From Xiphias gladius (lineage: Eukaryota > Chordata > Actinopteri > Istiophoriformes > Xiphiidae), in the NCBI RefSeq assembly GCF_016859285.1, contig NC_053413.1, forward strand, positions 15,085,501 to 15,149,500: a DNA stretch of 64,000 nucleotides, in the 5' to 3' direction. The notes under the pieces are model-generated. The model did no database searches. It saw nothing but the letters and a program-made list of their open reading frames with translations, and had not been told where the DNA came from. How positions within the stretch are numbered: position 1 is the stretch's first letter; the number at the start of each line of letters is the position of its first letter. A program made the position numbers and the translations under genes. Of this stretch, positions 34,654-46,452 are shown piece after piece.

Positions 34654-37600
34654 ATGAACCCTGTCAGCATCAGGGAGTACCATGGGCTACGGGTGGGTTC
34701 AGCCCTGCTCAGCATCGTGGCCGGCTGCATCATCATTGGGGTGTCCAGGGAGTGTGATGCCCATGCTGTAGGAGGTATCTTCCTGGGGGCAGGGGGCCTC
34801 GGTGAGTGTGTGTGTGTGTGAGTGAAACTCTTATTATTATTTTTTTTTTGTTAAGAAATCACTGACCCAGTTCTGAGAATGGTATTAAATTGTTAATGTT
34901 ACTGGTTCTCTTGATTGATTTTTCCTTCGAGCCTCTAATCCCATTTTCTCTGCAGTAATTCTAACTGAATATTGGTGGAAGGTTTGATACTGTGATAGCG
35001 GCTTAACCACAATGTTCTGACTAGGGTCCTGGAGACCCTGGGTCCTCTTTAACAGCTTATAAAACATACTTAACATTGTGTTATCCCCCTTGACACGTCA
35101 CGATTTAATAATTTTTATGAGAATTGCTTGCATACAGGATTTCGAACTGGTGACATGTTTCAGGAGGCCGCTACAGAAACTGTTTGTGGTGTCAGAGACC
35201 CCAGCTGTAAATCTTGGTAAAATGCAATGTATTTTCACATGCTCTATGCCTATGATTGGTGTTGACAGTACTTTTTACACAGCACCACACCTTGAAAGGC
35301 CAGAGAGGTCAAACAGGGAGTTAATCCTATTTTGGGAATAACTGAGGCCAAATATAAAGTTACGCCACTATGTAGGATAACAGTCCATGTCTTTGTGAAT
35401 TAGTTATTGGAAAACAAAAGGAATACATTATTTTTCGTGCAAAGCCCATATGACATAGAAAAAATGATTTTTTTTCCTTATTTGGTATAATAACAATGCT
35501 TTATAATAATTTCTATATTTTAACACCTTCATCAAAGCTGCCAGCTCAGTTCGTGGCAAAATGAAAGGTTACTACTTAAACACTTTTCTACATATTGGGA
35601 TTTAATTAGATCAGAAGAAAAATATTTATTGAAGAGAAAATGGTTGATTTTGCAATTATTATTAATTTTTTCATATAGAGCACTGGAATCTGTGAGACCC
35701 CATATAATGAGGAAGTGAAGACAGTGTCAATAACACACAAGGGTTAAAAAAATCATTCTGGTTCAAGGAGGACACACTCTGATGATTATTTCTTAAAAAA
35801 AAAAAAAAGTCTTTGGTCAAAAGATCTTTGGCCTGTGACATTTTCCATCCACCGTTCTAGAAAAACACACAGTGTCACCATCTGATACAACAATGTGTAA
35901 CTGGACCCAACTGATAGCCACACTGCACTTGCACTGCCAAGATAAAGGAGTTCCTTAACTGCTCTCCTGGAGAGAAAGAGCAAAGGACAGGGCTTTTGAT
36001 CTGAGGAGGACAACATTAACATGCATAGGTAATGTGAAATACATTCTCACTGATGATTTGATCAGCGTTCAATATTTAATTTGTCTTTCGAATGTGGACA
36101 AGAATGTGGCAAATCCAAACTGTGGACGGCAGTTTGACAGAGACGTTCGCTCTGGCAGCACTTGTGCAGCTAAGTAGCATCTAATTACGTGTTTCGGGGC
36201 TTATGTGCCATGATGCCTCCTCCAACACATAGGCTGACTAATGAGTATGAACAGAGTGTTCTCGGCAGATTCTTTTCACTCCTTCTGCAGTTTCATGACA
36301 TTTTAAGTACAGACATGCATCACAGCCGCCCTCAGGACCTGCCAGGGTTTAATGCCAGCTCTTCTGGCTTATAAGGGAAATCAATAACTTTGCTGAATTG
36401 GAGCAGAGTGCCACTGAGAGGCACACAAGCCCTGCGGTTAAGATATTACTATATACTTGGAGTTGAACAGGAAGAAACATCCCACGCTGCATCTGGTACA
36501 CTGAAACTAATCTGAAGGCTACCTCAGGTCAATTACAGTTTGGGTATAGATATTACATTGAACAATCTTATTGTTGGTCGTGATGTCTACAAGTATGGGG
36601 ACTATTTTACCCCATGGTGTATCTGAAAGGCATTAATAGCAAATTAGAGTTTGTATTTCAAACACTTGAACGAATTAAATTAACAGATTGCCATAAATTA
36701 GAATGTGCAAGGGATTCGATTTATGCTTTTACATCACAGTGACATTTGATATCCTTTAATTATGACATTCTTTCAGAGCCTGCAGTACACAATATTTCCT
36801 TCCACTTTGTTTTCAGTCTAGTATCGTGCACATTGCCAAGAATAATTATGATCGATTATTATTTCTTTTGACCACAGATTGTGACAAATGTTCATGCGAA
36901 TACTGCAATCAGTCTGCTACTAAGCCTTTATTTCATCAATAATGATGAGAGCAATACAGTAAAACAAGTGTTATTTTGTCATTTATCAATTTAATTATGT
37001 CTTCTGCTTTCCAGGCCTGCTCATATCGATCTACCCCTTCATAAAAGCCTGGCTGAACATCAACCATATTCTTCCATCCTTTGGTAAGTTTTTTAATATT
37101 GTTATTCATTATTTTAAAATTCACTTTACATACTTTTAAATGTAATTACACTTTAAAATCTCGTTCTTCCGTCACATGAGCCACGCAGTCATAACAGCCT
37201 GAATTTGTTCACTACATTAATTAAAGAATAATATTTGTTCGGTCCAAGAAACATTTTGGCTCAGAATGTTTCTTAACTTCTCAGAAAACTTCAGAGTGCA
37301 CCCAACGGCTGCCAATCCCGCTCCTGATCAACCGATAGCAACGCTAAGACCAGAAGGTGAGTATGAGCCTCTGAGCCAGCCTTTCCCTAAACCGAAAAGC
37401 CACTAATCAATACAGCTATCATTAAACATTCAAAGGGATAGTGTTCAGCTACTTGATACTGAACCATCGAGTCTGTGTCCGATATTTGTTAATGAAAAAT
37501 CTGACACTTGTCTGCACACTGCTAACAGTTAACTTCAGTGAGAGAGATGTTGTGTCTAGGTGGTTACGGCAGAGCAGCAGAAGCCACAGAGTGATCATCA

Positions 37601-38353
37601 TGGCTACAAATGAGGTACTTCTGAGTAAATTCCCTCAGTTGAAAAACCTCCTAAACCAAAAAGACTAAAAGCCATACACTCATAAGATGGAAAGGGTGAT
37701 ATTTTTGGGAAGATACATCTTCTTATACTTGCCTTAAATCCTTATACAGCTTGCAAACAGCTCTAGATAGATTTGTTGTGCCTTTCTCCTTGAGATTTTG
37801 TTGTCCGTCTACAGTAAGCCATCATAGTGTGATACAGCTGTAAGATTTCCACAGACTGATGAAACATGTAATGTTATACTGACTGTTGCTGTGTGCTTAT
37901 CTGTTCTCCTCTTTGTGAATTAGATATTGGAAAACAAAAGGAATACATTATTTTTCATGCACAGCCCATATAACAGAAAAAATGAATTTTTTTCCTTATT
38001 TGGTATAATAACAATGCTTTATAGTCGTTTCCATATTTTATCACCTTCATCAAAGCTTCCAGCTCAGGTTGTGGCAAAAGGAAAGATTACTACTTAAACA
38101 GTTTTTTACATATTGGGATTTAATTAGGTCAGAAGGAAAAATATTTATTTGTTGCTGGGCTTATCTGTTCTCTTGTGGTCTTGCAGGGACTCAGAGTCAA
38201 CTAAATCTGGAACGTTCTAAGAGTTGTATGGGAACGCTTGTGGAGGGTGGACCAATGGCTGCGGCTAACCCAGCTGAGGGGTATGAGATTGAAACCAACA
38301 CTTACTGTCTCCTGCGAATATTGTTTATATGCAGTTGTGGATCAGTGATTTAA
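34654..38353 (+). CDS. kncn: kncn, kinocilin
   Basis: Small two-pass membrane protein, in mammals found at the kinocilium and microtubule-rich regions of inner-ear hair cells. Coding exons are 34654-34801, 37015-37083, 37285-37356 and 38187-38353: 456 nt, 151 aa against about 124 in human. All junctions are GT-AG and in phase. Membrane segments are at about 12-31 (LRVGSALLSIVAGCIIIGVS) and about 39-59 (VGGIFLGAGGLGLLISIYPF), followed by IKAWLNINHILPSF and FRVHPT, which align block for block with mammalian kinocilin. The C-terminal half is poorly conserved and polar. The last exon as read continues to a stop at 38353, but a GG|GTATGA donor-like site at about 38281 could lead to another exon, so the final 24 residues are uncertain. 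Introns 1 and 3 carry copies of a 240-bp duplication. Confidence 0.88.
35391..35630 (+). repeat. Direct repeat, copy A (kncn intron 1)
   Basis: About 240 bp that recurs at 37911-38149 with roughly 90% identity by eye. Both start CTTTGTGAATTAG, share GGAAAACAAAAGGAATACAT, and end near AAAAATATTTATT. The two copies are 2,520 bp apart in the same orientation. No terminal inverted repeats or coding sequence were seen. Confidence 0.9.
37911..38149 (+). repeat. Direct repeat, copy B (kncn intron 3)
   Basis: Second copy of the unit at 35391-35630, same orientation. It ends about 37 bp before the last kncn coding exon. A few small indels and substitutions separate the copies, so the duplication is not recent. 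Confidence 0.9.
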
Positions 38354-38929
38354 GAAGTGCTGAGTGCTGAGACATTCTTTTAGTACTTAAAAGGTAAGGA
38401 TGAGAAGGATGGGGAGGTGGAATGGTGGTACAACACAGAGGACCTCAACACCAGAGGGTTGGGTTCACATCCCATTTGAAGTCACAGCCACAGTCTTTTC
38501 CTAAACTTAAAGATTATAATGTTTCCCTCATCTCAAAGTGCTTTGATTGCCTAGGTTTAACTACACTTTATTCAGGTTTTGAACACATCCAGGTTTTAGG
38601 AAAAATAGTGCGGATATATTCAAAGTCAATGTTTTGTCGATATGTTGATGAAAACATGACATGTTCAGCCTTACATTTCCTCAAAAACATGATAAGATCA
38701 TCCAAAATATTGCATATGAACATTATTCTTAGAAAAATATATGAACCGCGCACTCATGCCTCTAAAAGAATACATGCACGCACATGCCCAAAATAATTCA
38801 AGGAGGAAAGTCTAATTTACTGTATGCAGATGATTTGCGAGACATGAAGATCTGCACACCCAGCCTAAACACTGGGCGAGCACAAGGTTTTTATTGTTTG
38901 AAGTCCTGCCTCTCTGGCAGGCTTAGTGT

Positions 38930-39080
38930 AGGGCTTGTGGAGTGTAAATTATCCATCGTCGAGCTGTTCGTGATCCCTCAGTGGTCAATGCTGGGCCCAG
39001 TTTTACTCATAATTTACATACTGCCTCTTGGAAAACCTCAAATTTTCACTTACAATATCAGTTTCCAATCTATGCATTTT
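38930..39080 (+). mobile_element. Relic of a LINE reverse transcriptase
   Basis: The plus-strand frame contains IPQWSMLGPVLLIIYILPLG followed by YNISFQS. This corresponds to the family phrase VPQGS.LGP..F..Y.LPLG preceding the YADD catalytic motif in fish LINE elements. The catalytic YADD is absent at the expected position. Strongly truncated and not functional. A separate LLYADDL phrase occurs upstream near 38820 and may be another piece. Confidence 0.6.
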
Positions 39081-40887
39081 ATGTAATTTGAAAGACATTT
39101 AGTGACATTTTTTTTTTTTTTGAACATGTGTCAGCACTGGATCACCCTCATCAAGTGGAACCATCCCTTTTACTTACTATAACGACTTCTTAGGAAAACA
39201 TTCGCGAGGAATGTACTCATGCGTTTATTTCACTGCTCACAATGATCTGACCTACACTGTTTAGATGTGTGTCCGCTTTCATCTCACAAAGTTAATTTTG
39301 GGTTTGAGGCAGCCCCTGCGGGGGGGAGTTGATATGGATTGATCGACATGATTTGGTTGCAGATTATTCATGTTCTGTGTTGCCCTTTTTGCGGTATGTC
39401 CAGTAACCATAGTATAAAAGAGAATGTGCTGACAGCGAGAATTTGCTGACATGAAGTATGATGCTCTGCCAAAAATGTCACTTTACTTTGACAAGATTAC
39501 GCTGTCACACTGATTCATGGACAAAATGATTAATCACTTGATATAAATTGCTTGATGTTGACTTTTCATCATGCTATAATTAAAAAGAATTTTTCTTCTA
39601 GGAAGTGAATCTCATCTCGACATTTCTATTTCTGCTGCACCTTTTTAGTCTATAGTTGATATGAAGACAGGTAGGTAGTAAACTCATTATTTTTGCAAGT
39701 TAGAGACATTTTTTTTATCATAGCACAATTGTCAGTAGAATAGCCAACAAAACACCTTACAATAGAGCATGTGCTTATTTGTTGCCTGTCCAAGCCCATT
39801 AGACGAGAAAAGAGGGACTTTCAAAAGTGAACATTACAGTGTATCATTTCCTTTTTATAGTCAAACACTCATTTTGGATTCCATTGCTGCGGTAACCCAG
39901 ATATCGGATCGATTTCAGTCGTGTCAGATTAGATCAATCATCAACCATGTACGCCACGTGTTGACCAGTGTGCCACCAGACGTAGTATACACATAGACAC
40001 TGGACTTCAAAACTAAGCATTTTTCACAACACCTGTATCATAGCATTTGTGGAATAAATGTAAGACGCTCTTGACAGTCTCTGCTACTGGTTTCTAGCTT
40101 TTGAATAAAACAACAGCTCGATCTAAATATACTTGAAAATAGCCACAGAGGTTTAATGCATTTGACTTTAGTTCAGACTTTAGACAACAAAGCTCGGCTT
40201 AAACTGTCCAAACTGGCCAGACAAGGCATTAATATGCTATTTATTGTAGTTCAGTCATTTATAGCTCTGCAAAATGACTCATAAAGAGTTATTGAAATTT
40301 TACTCTGCGTCAAATTTTGGATGACTTGGGGGAATAAAGTAATATAGGTTGTCTCAAATGGAAAGAAGACATATTGCCTATGTGACTCGTGCTTTGGTCT
40401 GTTGCAGGACATCTTCAGACATGCCGGATGTCTTATCCAGACGAAAACTAAAGCAGTCACCTTCTGATCAAGACCTGCCTTGATGTCATCAAATGATCTG
40501 ACTGACCCATATTATTCAATTTCACCACTGATATTCTTTATTGGCTTTCTTTCAAATTTGAGACAAAATATGTTGATTTAAATCTCTGATTGATTGTTTT
40601 TTCTGTAGATTTGTTGTATCAGCTGTCCTATTTGCTGAGAACACCTCATGATATTGTACCTATGTGGTCTGATAAACATCAGAAGATTAAATTGTGATTG
40701 TTGGTGAAGCATTTTCATACTTCCTGACACTCGCTGAAGCAAATCAAGTTTTGTAGTCCCACTCGTTTGCATCTCATCTCACCAATTAAGAAATTATTAT
40801 GGTTGTTATGTGATGATGGGACAAATACACAATATAGCTGGCATGTGTTTTCTCATGAGCAAAACAAATGGGAATACATGCATGTGT

Positions 40888-40908
40888 ACACACACACACA
40901 CACACACA
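40888..40908. repeat. Short (CA)n microsatellite
   Basis: About ten CA units in intergenic DNA between kncn and tmem275. Confidence 0.9.
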
Positions 40909-41639
40909 TGCACAAATAGCTACGTCTGTTGCATGCACACAGTGAGCTGCACCCCTGCAGTGAAACATAATACATTGATATTCAGGACAGCACAGGCAGA
41001 ATGGCTGCTGCATGGGAAGTGGCATGGGGAAGAATGCTGTGCTCTGACAAAAAGTGTGACGTGCTGTGAGGATGAATAATGCCAGGCCGAGTTGATGGGT
41101 CTCAGCAACAGGAGCCCGAGGAGTCTGCGGTGGCTTGATGACAACCAGCAGTTTGATTGTCAGGCCTCATATAACAATGCCTCGCCACAATCCCTCTGTG
41201 TCTGCAACTGGAGGGGCACATAATGAGGGCTTAATTGAACACCATCCGGAATGGGTTGAAGTGACTGACAATTGAAACACGTGAATATATATTTTTACAA
41301 AAATCAGTTTTTTTAAGCTTCCATATGTGCCAACCTATCCAAGCATGCACTTGTCAAGGGGAGTGAAACCCACTGGACCAGAACCGGGAACCTTTAAAGG
41401 GTCACTTCACCCCTAACGGTGTCCAGCCACATAGATATACATCAGAGGCTTGATCAGGCAATTGTTGCCTAATTCAAATTTCAGAGGGGAAATAAGGGTT
41501 TTCAAAAGAATTGGTGAAAGAACTAAAATTTTGCATGTTGCCTTCGAAAAATCTGCAACAAGTAAAAGTAACAGCCTTCACCTTTATTTTTTTCTTCTCA
41601 CAAACGCACGCACGCGCACACACCAGGTTGAACAGTGGT

Positions 41640-43387
41640 AGAGGATGGATCGGTGAGGAGGAGGAGGCAGGAGAGTCGCATCCAAAAGGACCACGGAGGA
41701 GGGCAGATGATCTGTGTGGCTAATATCAAATGTGAAAAAAAGAAAGTGATATAACGACTTCACACCGACCGCCGGAGGGATTGCTCCACCAATATTAGCG
41801 CCCCCCCCAACCCCACATTTCCGTTGCCAGATGACCTGTCAGGTGCTACGTGCGTCTCGGTGCACATCAGGAGCAGCGCACGGTGTCGCGTCCGTGTGTC
41901 AACACAGAAGAAATGCCATCTCACCTAAGTGATCTTCTCTCTCCTCTCGGATTTTATACTCCTCAGCAGGTCGGATTGCCTTGCCCCGTGTTTCCGTGGC
42001 CGCTGATTGAACGGCTGTCATGACATGTGCCCTCAGGACCGTAAAGCCACGACAGCAGGATGAAAAGCCCTCGTTTGGTGTTTATGCGTCCTTTCGACCT
42101 CCCGGTAACTACACCCGGTAATTGGCCCGAGAATCGCGTTGAAAATACACTGATTAAACAATGGAAAGACCTTCTGTTTGTCGACATTAAGGGTAAGATG
42201 CTTTTACGATTTCATTTTAACCGGAATGCAACACATCCGTGCAGTGAACATGCATTTAGATGTGTTCTAAGCAAAACCCAGTTCATAAACGCACCGTTGG
42301 TAATTATAGTCAGGATCACGGAATTACCGACGTGCACATTTACGGAGAAAGGATCTTCTCCCCACGTCCTCTCTCTTCACTGCATGCTCTGGGCGATGGG
42401 CGCGTGCTTTGCTGAAGGGTCCGATTTGACTGCAACTAAATAATCAAATGTTATTCCCCAGTGGCCCAGTTGGCACGAGCGGAGCAGCTGCATCGCGCCC
42501 ATTTAAAACCGCACGTCGGGAGCAAAGAAATGGGGAATCTGATCAGTCAAGTTACATTTTAAGTCGCACAGGGGGACTTTTTTAAATTGGTGCAGGAAGA
42601 GTCACAGGGTGCACGCATCTCAATTATACTGAGGCTTGGTTATCACGTTATCGTGCTCTATCATGCTACGATGTAAACCCATGAACGCTCCCACCTCTAA
42701 ACTGTCACGCTATTATGATTTATTTTCATCTTTACGTATCTTTCATGTTTTCCTGTCTATGCCGTTTTGACATATAAGTGTGACATTCTAAGCAACCTAA
42801 TGTAACAAATATTGAAGCTAAGTTTAATTTTGAATTCTAGGGGGCGGACAGATCATATGGGACAGGCTTCAGGTGTCAGCAGAATGCACTATAGGTGCAC
42901 TGCGAGTGCCGTTCAGAGGCCAACTCCGACTGACACAGTGGCCAGTGTTTCCTACCTGCAGTTGCTCGGATATTTATAGTGATATGTCAGATCACAGCCT
43001 TTCCAGATATTTATCATTTAGAGGAGTAGCAGGGCAGAGGGATGAATGTCCAGAGCCCCACATCCTCTGTCCGGGAGGACACTTCACTATGCCCACAACG
43101 ATCATTAGATAGCTGTCCGGTGATACCGTTGCACAGAGCCAGAGCAGTGTAATGAGTGCACGTATCAGAGGCACAGTTTGTTATCTGTCAATATGTGTAT
43201 GTAAAAAACAAAACAAAAAAACTCTAACAACTGTCATGTGTTGTCATTTATAGACAAAGATGTTTCCCTGCTGTGAATTGGACACAGTTCTTTTAAACAT
43301 TGCCATGGCAAAGATTTTGGACTGAAACACAGGGAGATCTAATCACACTGAGGAAGAGAGAAAGAGCGAGCGCCTGGAGGTGAAGAC
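41640..43387 (+). promoter_or_regulatory. Probable promoter / 5'UTR region of tmem275
   Basis: The interval about 41680-42560 is richer in CpG than its surroundings (for example GCGCACGGTGTCGCG near 41877). A possible 5'UTR splice donor, AAGG|GTAAGA, lies at 42192/42193, and a possible acceptor, TTTATAG, ends at about 43252, upstream of the coding exon. The start site is not determined. Confidence 0.35.
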
Positions 43388-44008
43388 ATGGTCATCTCTG
43401 ATAGAAACACCGGCACTCCTGTACCCAAAAAGGAGCCCCAGAAGAAGAAGAGGAGGAAGTCTCGCCCTCACGGCCTGCCCTCTCCGGCACTCTGCTGTGC
43501 CTGTGGCCTATGCATCATGCTGGCTGGACTCAACATCACTCTGGTGGGAGCATTCGCCTTCAGCACACTTGTGCCTTCCGCCAACCCCCCGATCATCATC
43601 GGACCTATCCTACTGCTGGTGGCCTTTTCCTTTTTTGGGGCCTGTTGCGTGTGCAGCCGCCTCCCCCCTCCTCACAGCTCACGGAGGTCTAAGGTGGGCG
43701 GCAGGGGCACGGGGTTGATGGGACACGGCGGGCTAGCTGGTGGGGCAGCATTTGAAATTGAGACCAGCGAGCACACGCTGCAGGATACTACAGCTGTGCA
43801 GCTCAGCCCCACATCCTCCCCTGGCTCATCCCGGGCGTCCAGCCCGGAAGAGGAGGCTCCAGATGCGGCCCTGCCAGGCACCTGCAAGCTCTTCACCATG
43901 GACACCAACGGCCCTTCTTCTGTTTCCGCCACTGCAGTCTACTCTACCTCCACAGCAGCAGGAGGGGAGGTGAGGCTCAACCTGCCACGTGAAGAAGTGG
44001 TCACCTAG
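43388..44008 (+). CDS. tmem275: Two-pass transmembrane protein, probably tmem275
   Basis: A single uninterrupted 206-aa frame with a good start context (GACATGG). The N-terminus is basic (KKEPQKKKRRKSRPHG, about 14-29). Hydrophobic segments lie at about 36-58 (CCACGLCIMLAGLNITLVGA) and 69-88 (IIIGPILLLVAFSFFGACCV), joined by a short loop. The C-terminal tail of about 115 residues is Ser/Pro/Thr-rich with acidic patches. Several Cys near the membrane edges could be acylated. I do not remember the human TMEM275 sequence well enough to align it; the name rests on topology and on position beside kncn, as in human 1p33. Function unknown. Shadow frames at 43380-43718 and 43740-43973 should be ignored. 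Confidence 0.75.
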   Translation: MVISDRNTGTPVPKKEPQKKKRRKSRPHGLPSPALCCACGLCIMLAGLNITLVGAFAFSTLVPSANPPIIIGPILLLVAFSFFGACCVCSRLPPPHSSRRSKVGGRGTGLMGHGGLAGGAAFEIETSEHTLQDTTAVQLSPTSSPGSSRASSPEEEAPDAALPGTCKLFTMDTNGPSSVSATAVYSTSTAAGGEVRLNLPREEVVT

Positions 44009-44316
44009 CAGAGCAGGAACTCTTTCAAGGAGTGTAAATATCCTTCTGCGTCGAGGGCTTGCTGAGTGTGATTGTGTAGTTTACGTATTGCCATATTTCT
44101 GGTTGTGACAAATTCTCAGCGGTATGCTTTTGATTTCTCTTGCTGTGCAGCCAACTGGTAATTAGCATGCAAAATCAATTAAACATCCAAGTATTTGTGG
44201 AGGGTTTGGAATTCAAATTCCTACCTCTCTCGTGCTGTTTTCCTCCAGGTCTTTTTTTTTTAACGTGGGGCATTATGGAAAGTTTTCCTGTAGAAATCAA
44301 ACTAAGTGTCTGAAAC

Positions 44317-44322
44317 AATAAA
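44317..44322 (+). promoter_or_regulatory. Polyadenylation signal of tmem275
   Basis: Canonical AATAAA 309 bases after the stop codon, followed by a T-rich stretch, predicting a 3'UTR of about 330 nt. Confidence 0.7.
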
Positions 44323-44710
44323 CATTTATCTTTCATGGTCACTCTGGTTAGTGGAAACCTCGGCTGTCAGCAGTGCATTGAGAGGGCTCTCCTGAAAAAT
44401 GTGATTGTTGATGTGTTCTCTAAAGATTACATGCGAAAGGTCAATATTGAGAACCAGAGTTGACGTGTACAGGTATGTATGTAGTGACAGTTGGCATTTT
44501 GTATGTTATTCTCAGTGCTGAACTTGTTTTGGGGGCATAAAATATTATAGGTTACAGGGGTCCCAAGGCAGTATTGTCTCACCTGAGATTAAATCCTTGG
44601 CATTCACAGTTGTTTTCACAAGTAAGTGATTACACACTACTTGTCTACAGCCAGTACATTTGTAATGAACAATGGTGCATATAGAAAAGTGTGTTTTGGA
44701 AGCGTTATTC

Positions 44711-44795
44711 AGAACTGAAGAAGCCTCTTGGATGAGAGGTGAAACGTCTTCAAGTATCTACGACCAAGTCCAGTTGTCCTCAATTCAACTCTTCT
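44711..44795 (+). repeat. Dispersed teleost repeat fragment
   Basis: Contains the phrase CTGAAGAAGCCTCTTGGATG continuing into a GAGGTGAAACGTCTTCAAG motif, which I recognise as widespread in fish genomes. Only the core survives here; the parent element class is not certain. Confidence 0.6.
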
Positions 44796-46177
44796 TGAAT
44801 TATTCTTGTACACCACAGTTTTGACAGTTTCTGATTTCACATGCGCAACTCAAATCGCAGTTTTAAGGTCACGTTCACCATAGTTTTTTTCAGCATTGCC
44901 TACACAGTGTAATGTGGTCAAGGTTGTGATTCCAGGTGGAATAGAGACTCAACTCAGTGTAAGAAATGCAAATGCGTCACGATGAGGAGTTTGTCATCAA
45001 GAAATTGAATTTACAGTGTGATCTGACACAGAAAGCGCATATTGTCACATTGTTACACAAATGTGAACATGTGAGGTCTCATTTTTTCATGTCTGATATG
45101 ACAAACTTTACCTTGATACTCAGCACAAGTTCCCCTCCACTGGACCTAGTTTACACAATATAGGAAAGCCAAGACAGTTTAGATGTTGGGATTGCATTCG
45201 GCATATTTGTTCCCCATCACTGTGATGTCTTCTTGTCACTTATGAATCTGACTGGTCAAAAAAACAAACAAACCCCGATTTCCTTTGAAAGGAAAGTTGC
45301 CTTAGACTGAGATATCAGGATCAAACTACTGAGGGCTATATAAAAGTGCACAATAGCAGTTTTCTTCAGAAAGCCTTTGTTTGGCTCTGGATTTCTATTA
45401 CATATTGTTAGGAAAGCCTCAACAGGTTTCTGCTTTTTGTGGATATAATAAATGCATGCAAATGGCTTAGAGATATTCCATCTCAGAAATTTATTTGAAG
45501 AAGCAGGAAAGTGAATTCCTACATACCGACATACAGCCACTGACCAGAGCATTCGCTTATAAAGTATTTTCCTTCATTATTTGTGACACAGCTCCTCAAG
45601 AGGACCAGTTTCTCTGTCATAACTGTCTCAGGCCAAATCAGAGTGCTAAGCTTCATTTTGCATGTTCAGAAAACTGAATTATGGAAAAGAAAACACCCTG
45701 TTGTGAACTATCGGTATCTGTGTATTTTAATTTGTGTAGCGCTTCTACAAAAATCTGAAAAACATAAAGGATAGAATATTTTTGTGAAGATTATAATTTT
45801 GTTTATTTCAAAAGTAACTGTTCCTAATGTGAATCATTCAAAAGATACAAATAAAAAGCCTCTTTCAGTAGAACATGGGGTTGCTAAGTATGTATGATGG
45901 GCATGACACCATGTATTTGCTACATTGCATTTTGTGTCATCATGAAGTGAAATGAATAAACTGTCCAACTAGATTTGTTATATCTTAAAATTTCAAGCAA
46001 GTTCAGTTTGATCTTATAGAATAACAGTTCGTTTCTTGGGGCATGACGATCTTTACAACCATTTATTCCAAGAGGAAGTCTACAAAGATTATTTCAGAGC
46101 AATTTGTTGAAAAAAAAAACAAAAAACATAAAGTGTAAATGGTTTCCCAGGTGTCAGAAAGATGGTGGACTTGGGTC

Positions 46178-46452
46178 AGATAGTGAAGTAGTGAAAAATG
46201 CCCATCACAGTTTCTCAGAGCCCAAAATCCTCGGGTTAGTTGTTTTGTCTGACAAAAACAGCCCAAAACAAAGAGATTTACAGTGAAATAAAACACAAAA
46301 GCATCAAGCCTCCGTACATGAGAAAACTGGAACCAGCAAACTTTTGCTTGACAAAGGATACAAAAACACCTAATCCCTTATCAAAATGTCTGCTGGTTCA
46401 TCTTTTTGTCATTTGACTAATCAAATTATCAACAGATTGTTTCAGCTCTAGT
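46178..46452. mobile_element. AGGGCTGCAAC-family repeat, copy 3
   Basis: Shares GTGAAAAATGCCCATCACAG and CTCAGAGCCCAAAATCC with the family. It continues through ACTGGAACCAGCAAACTTTT and ends in a CAGATTGTTTCAGCTCTA phrase, the expected right end. The left end is incomplete. Confidence 0.7.

Larger units (their letters stand above)
38354..41639. other. Intergenic between kncn and tmem275
   Basis: Holds the kncn 3'UTR (its polyadenylation site was not identified), a LINE relic at 38930-39080 and a CA tract at 40888-40908. No further gene was recognised. Confidence 0.5.

Noticed and set aside
43380-43973. Additional 60-112-aa frames overlapping the membrane protein
   Set aside because: Shadows of the tmem275-like frame at 43388-44008, which alone has a good start context and membrane segments.
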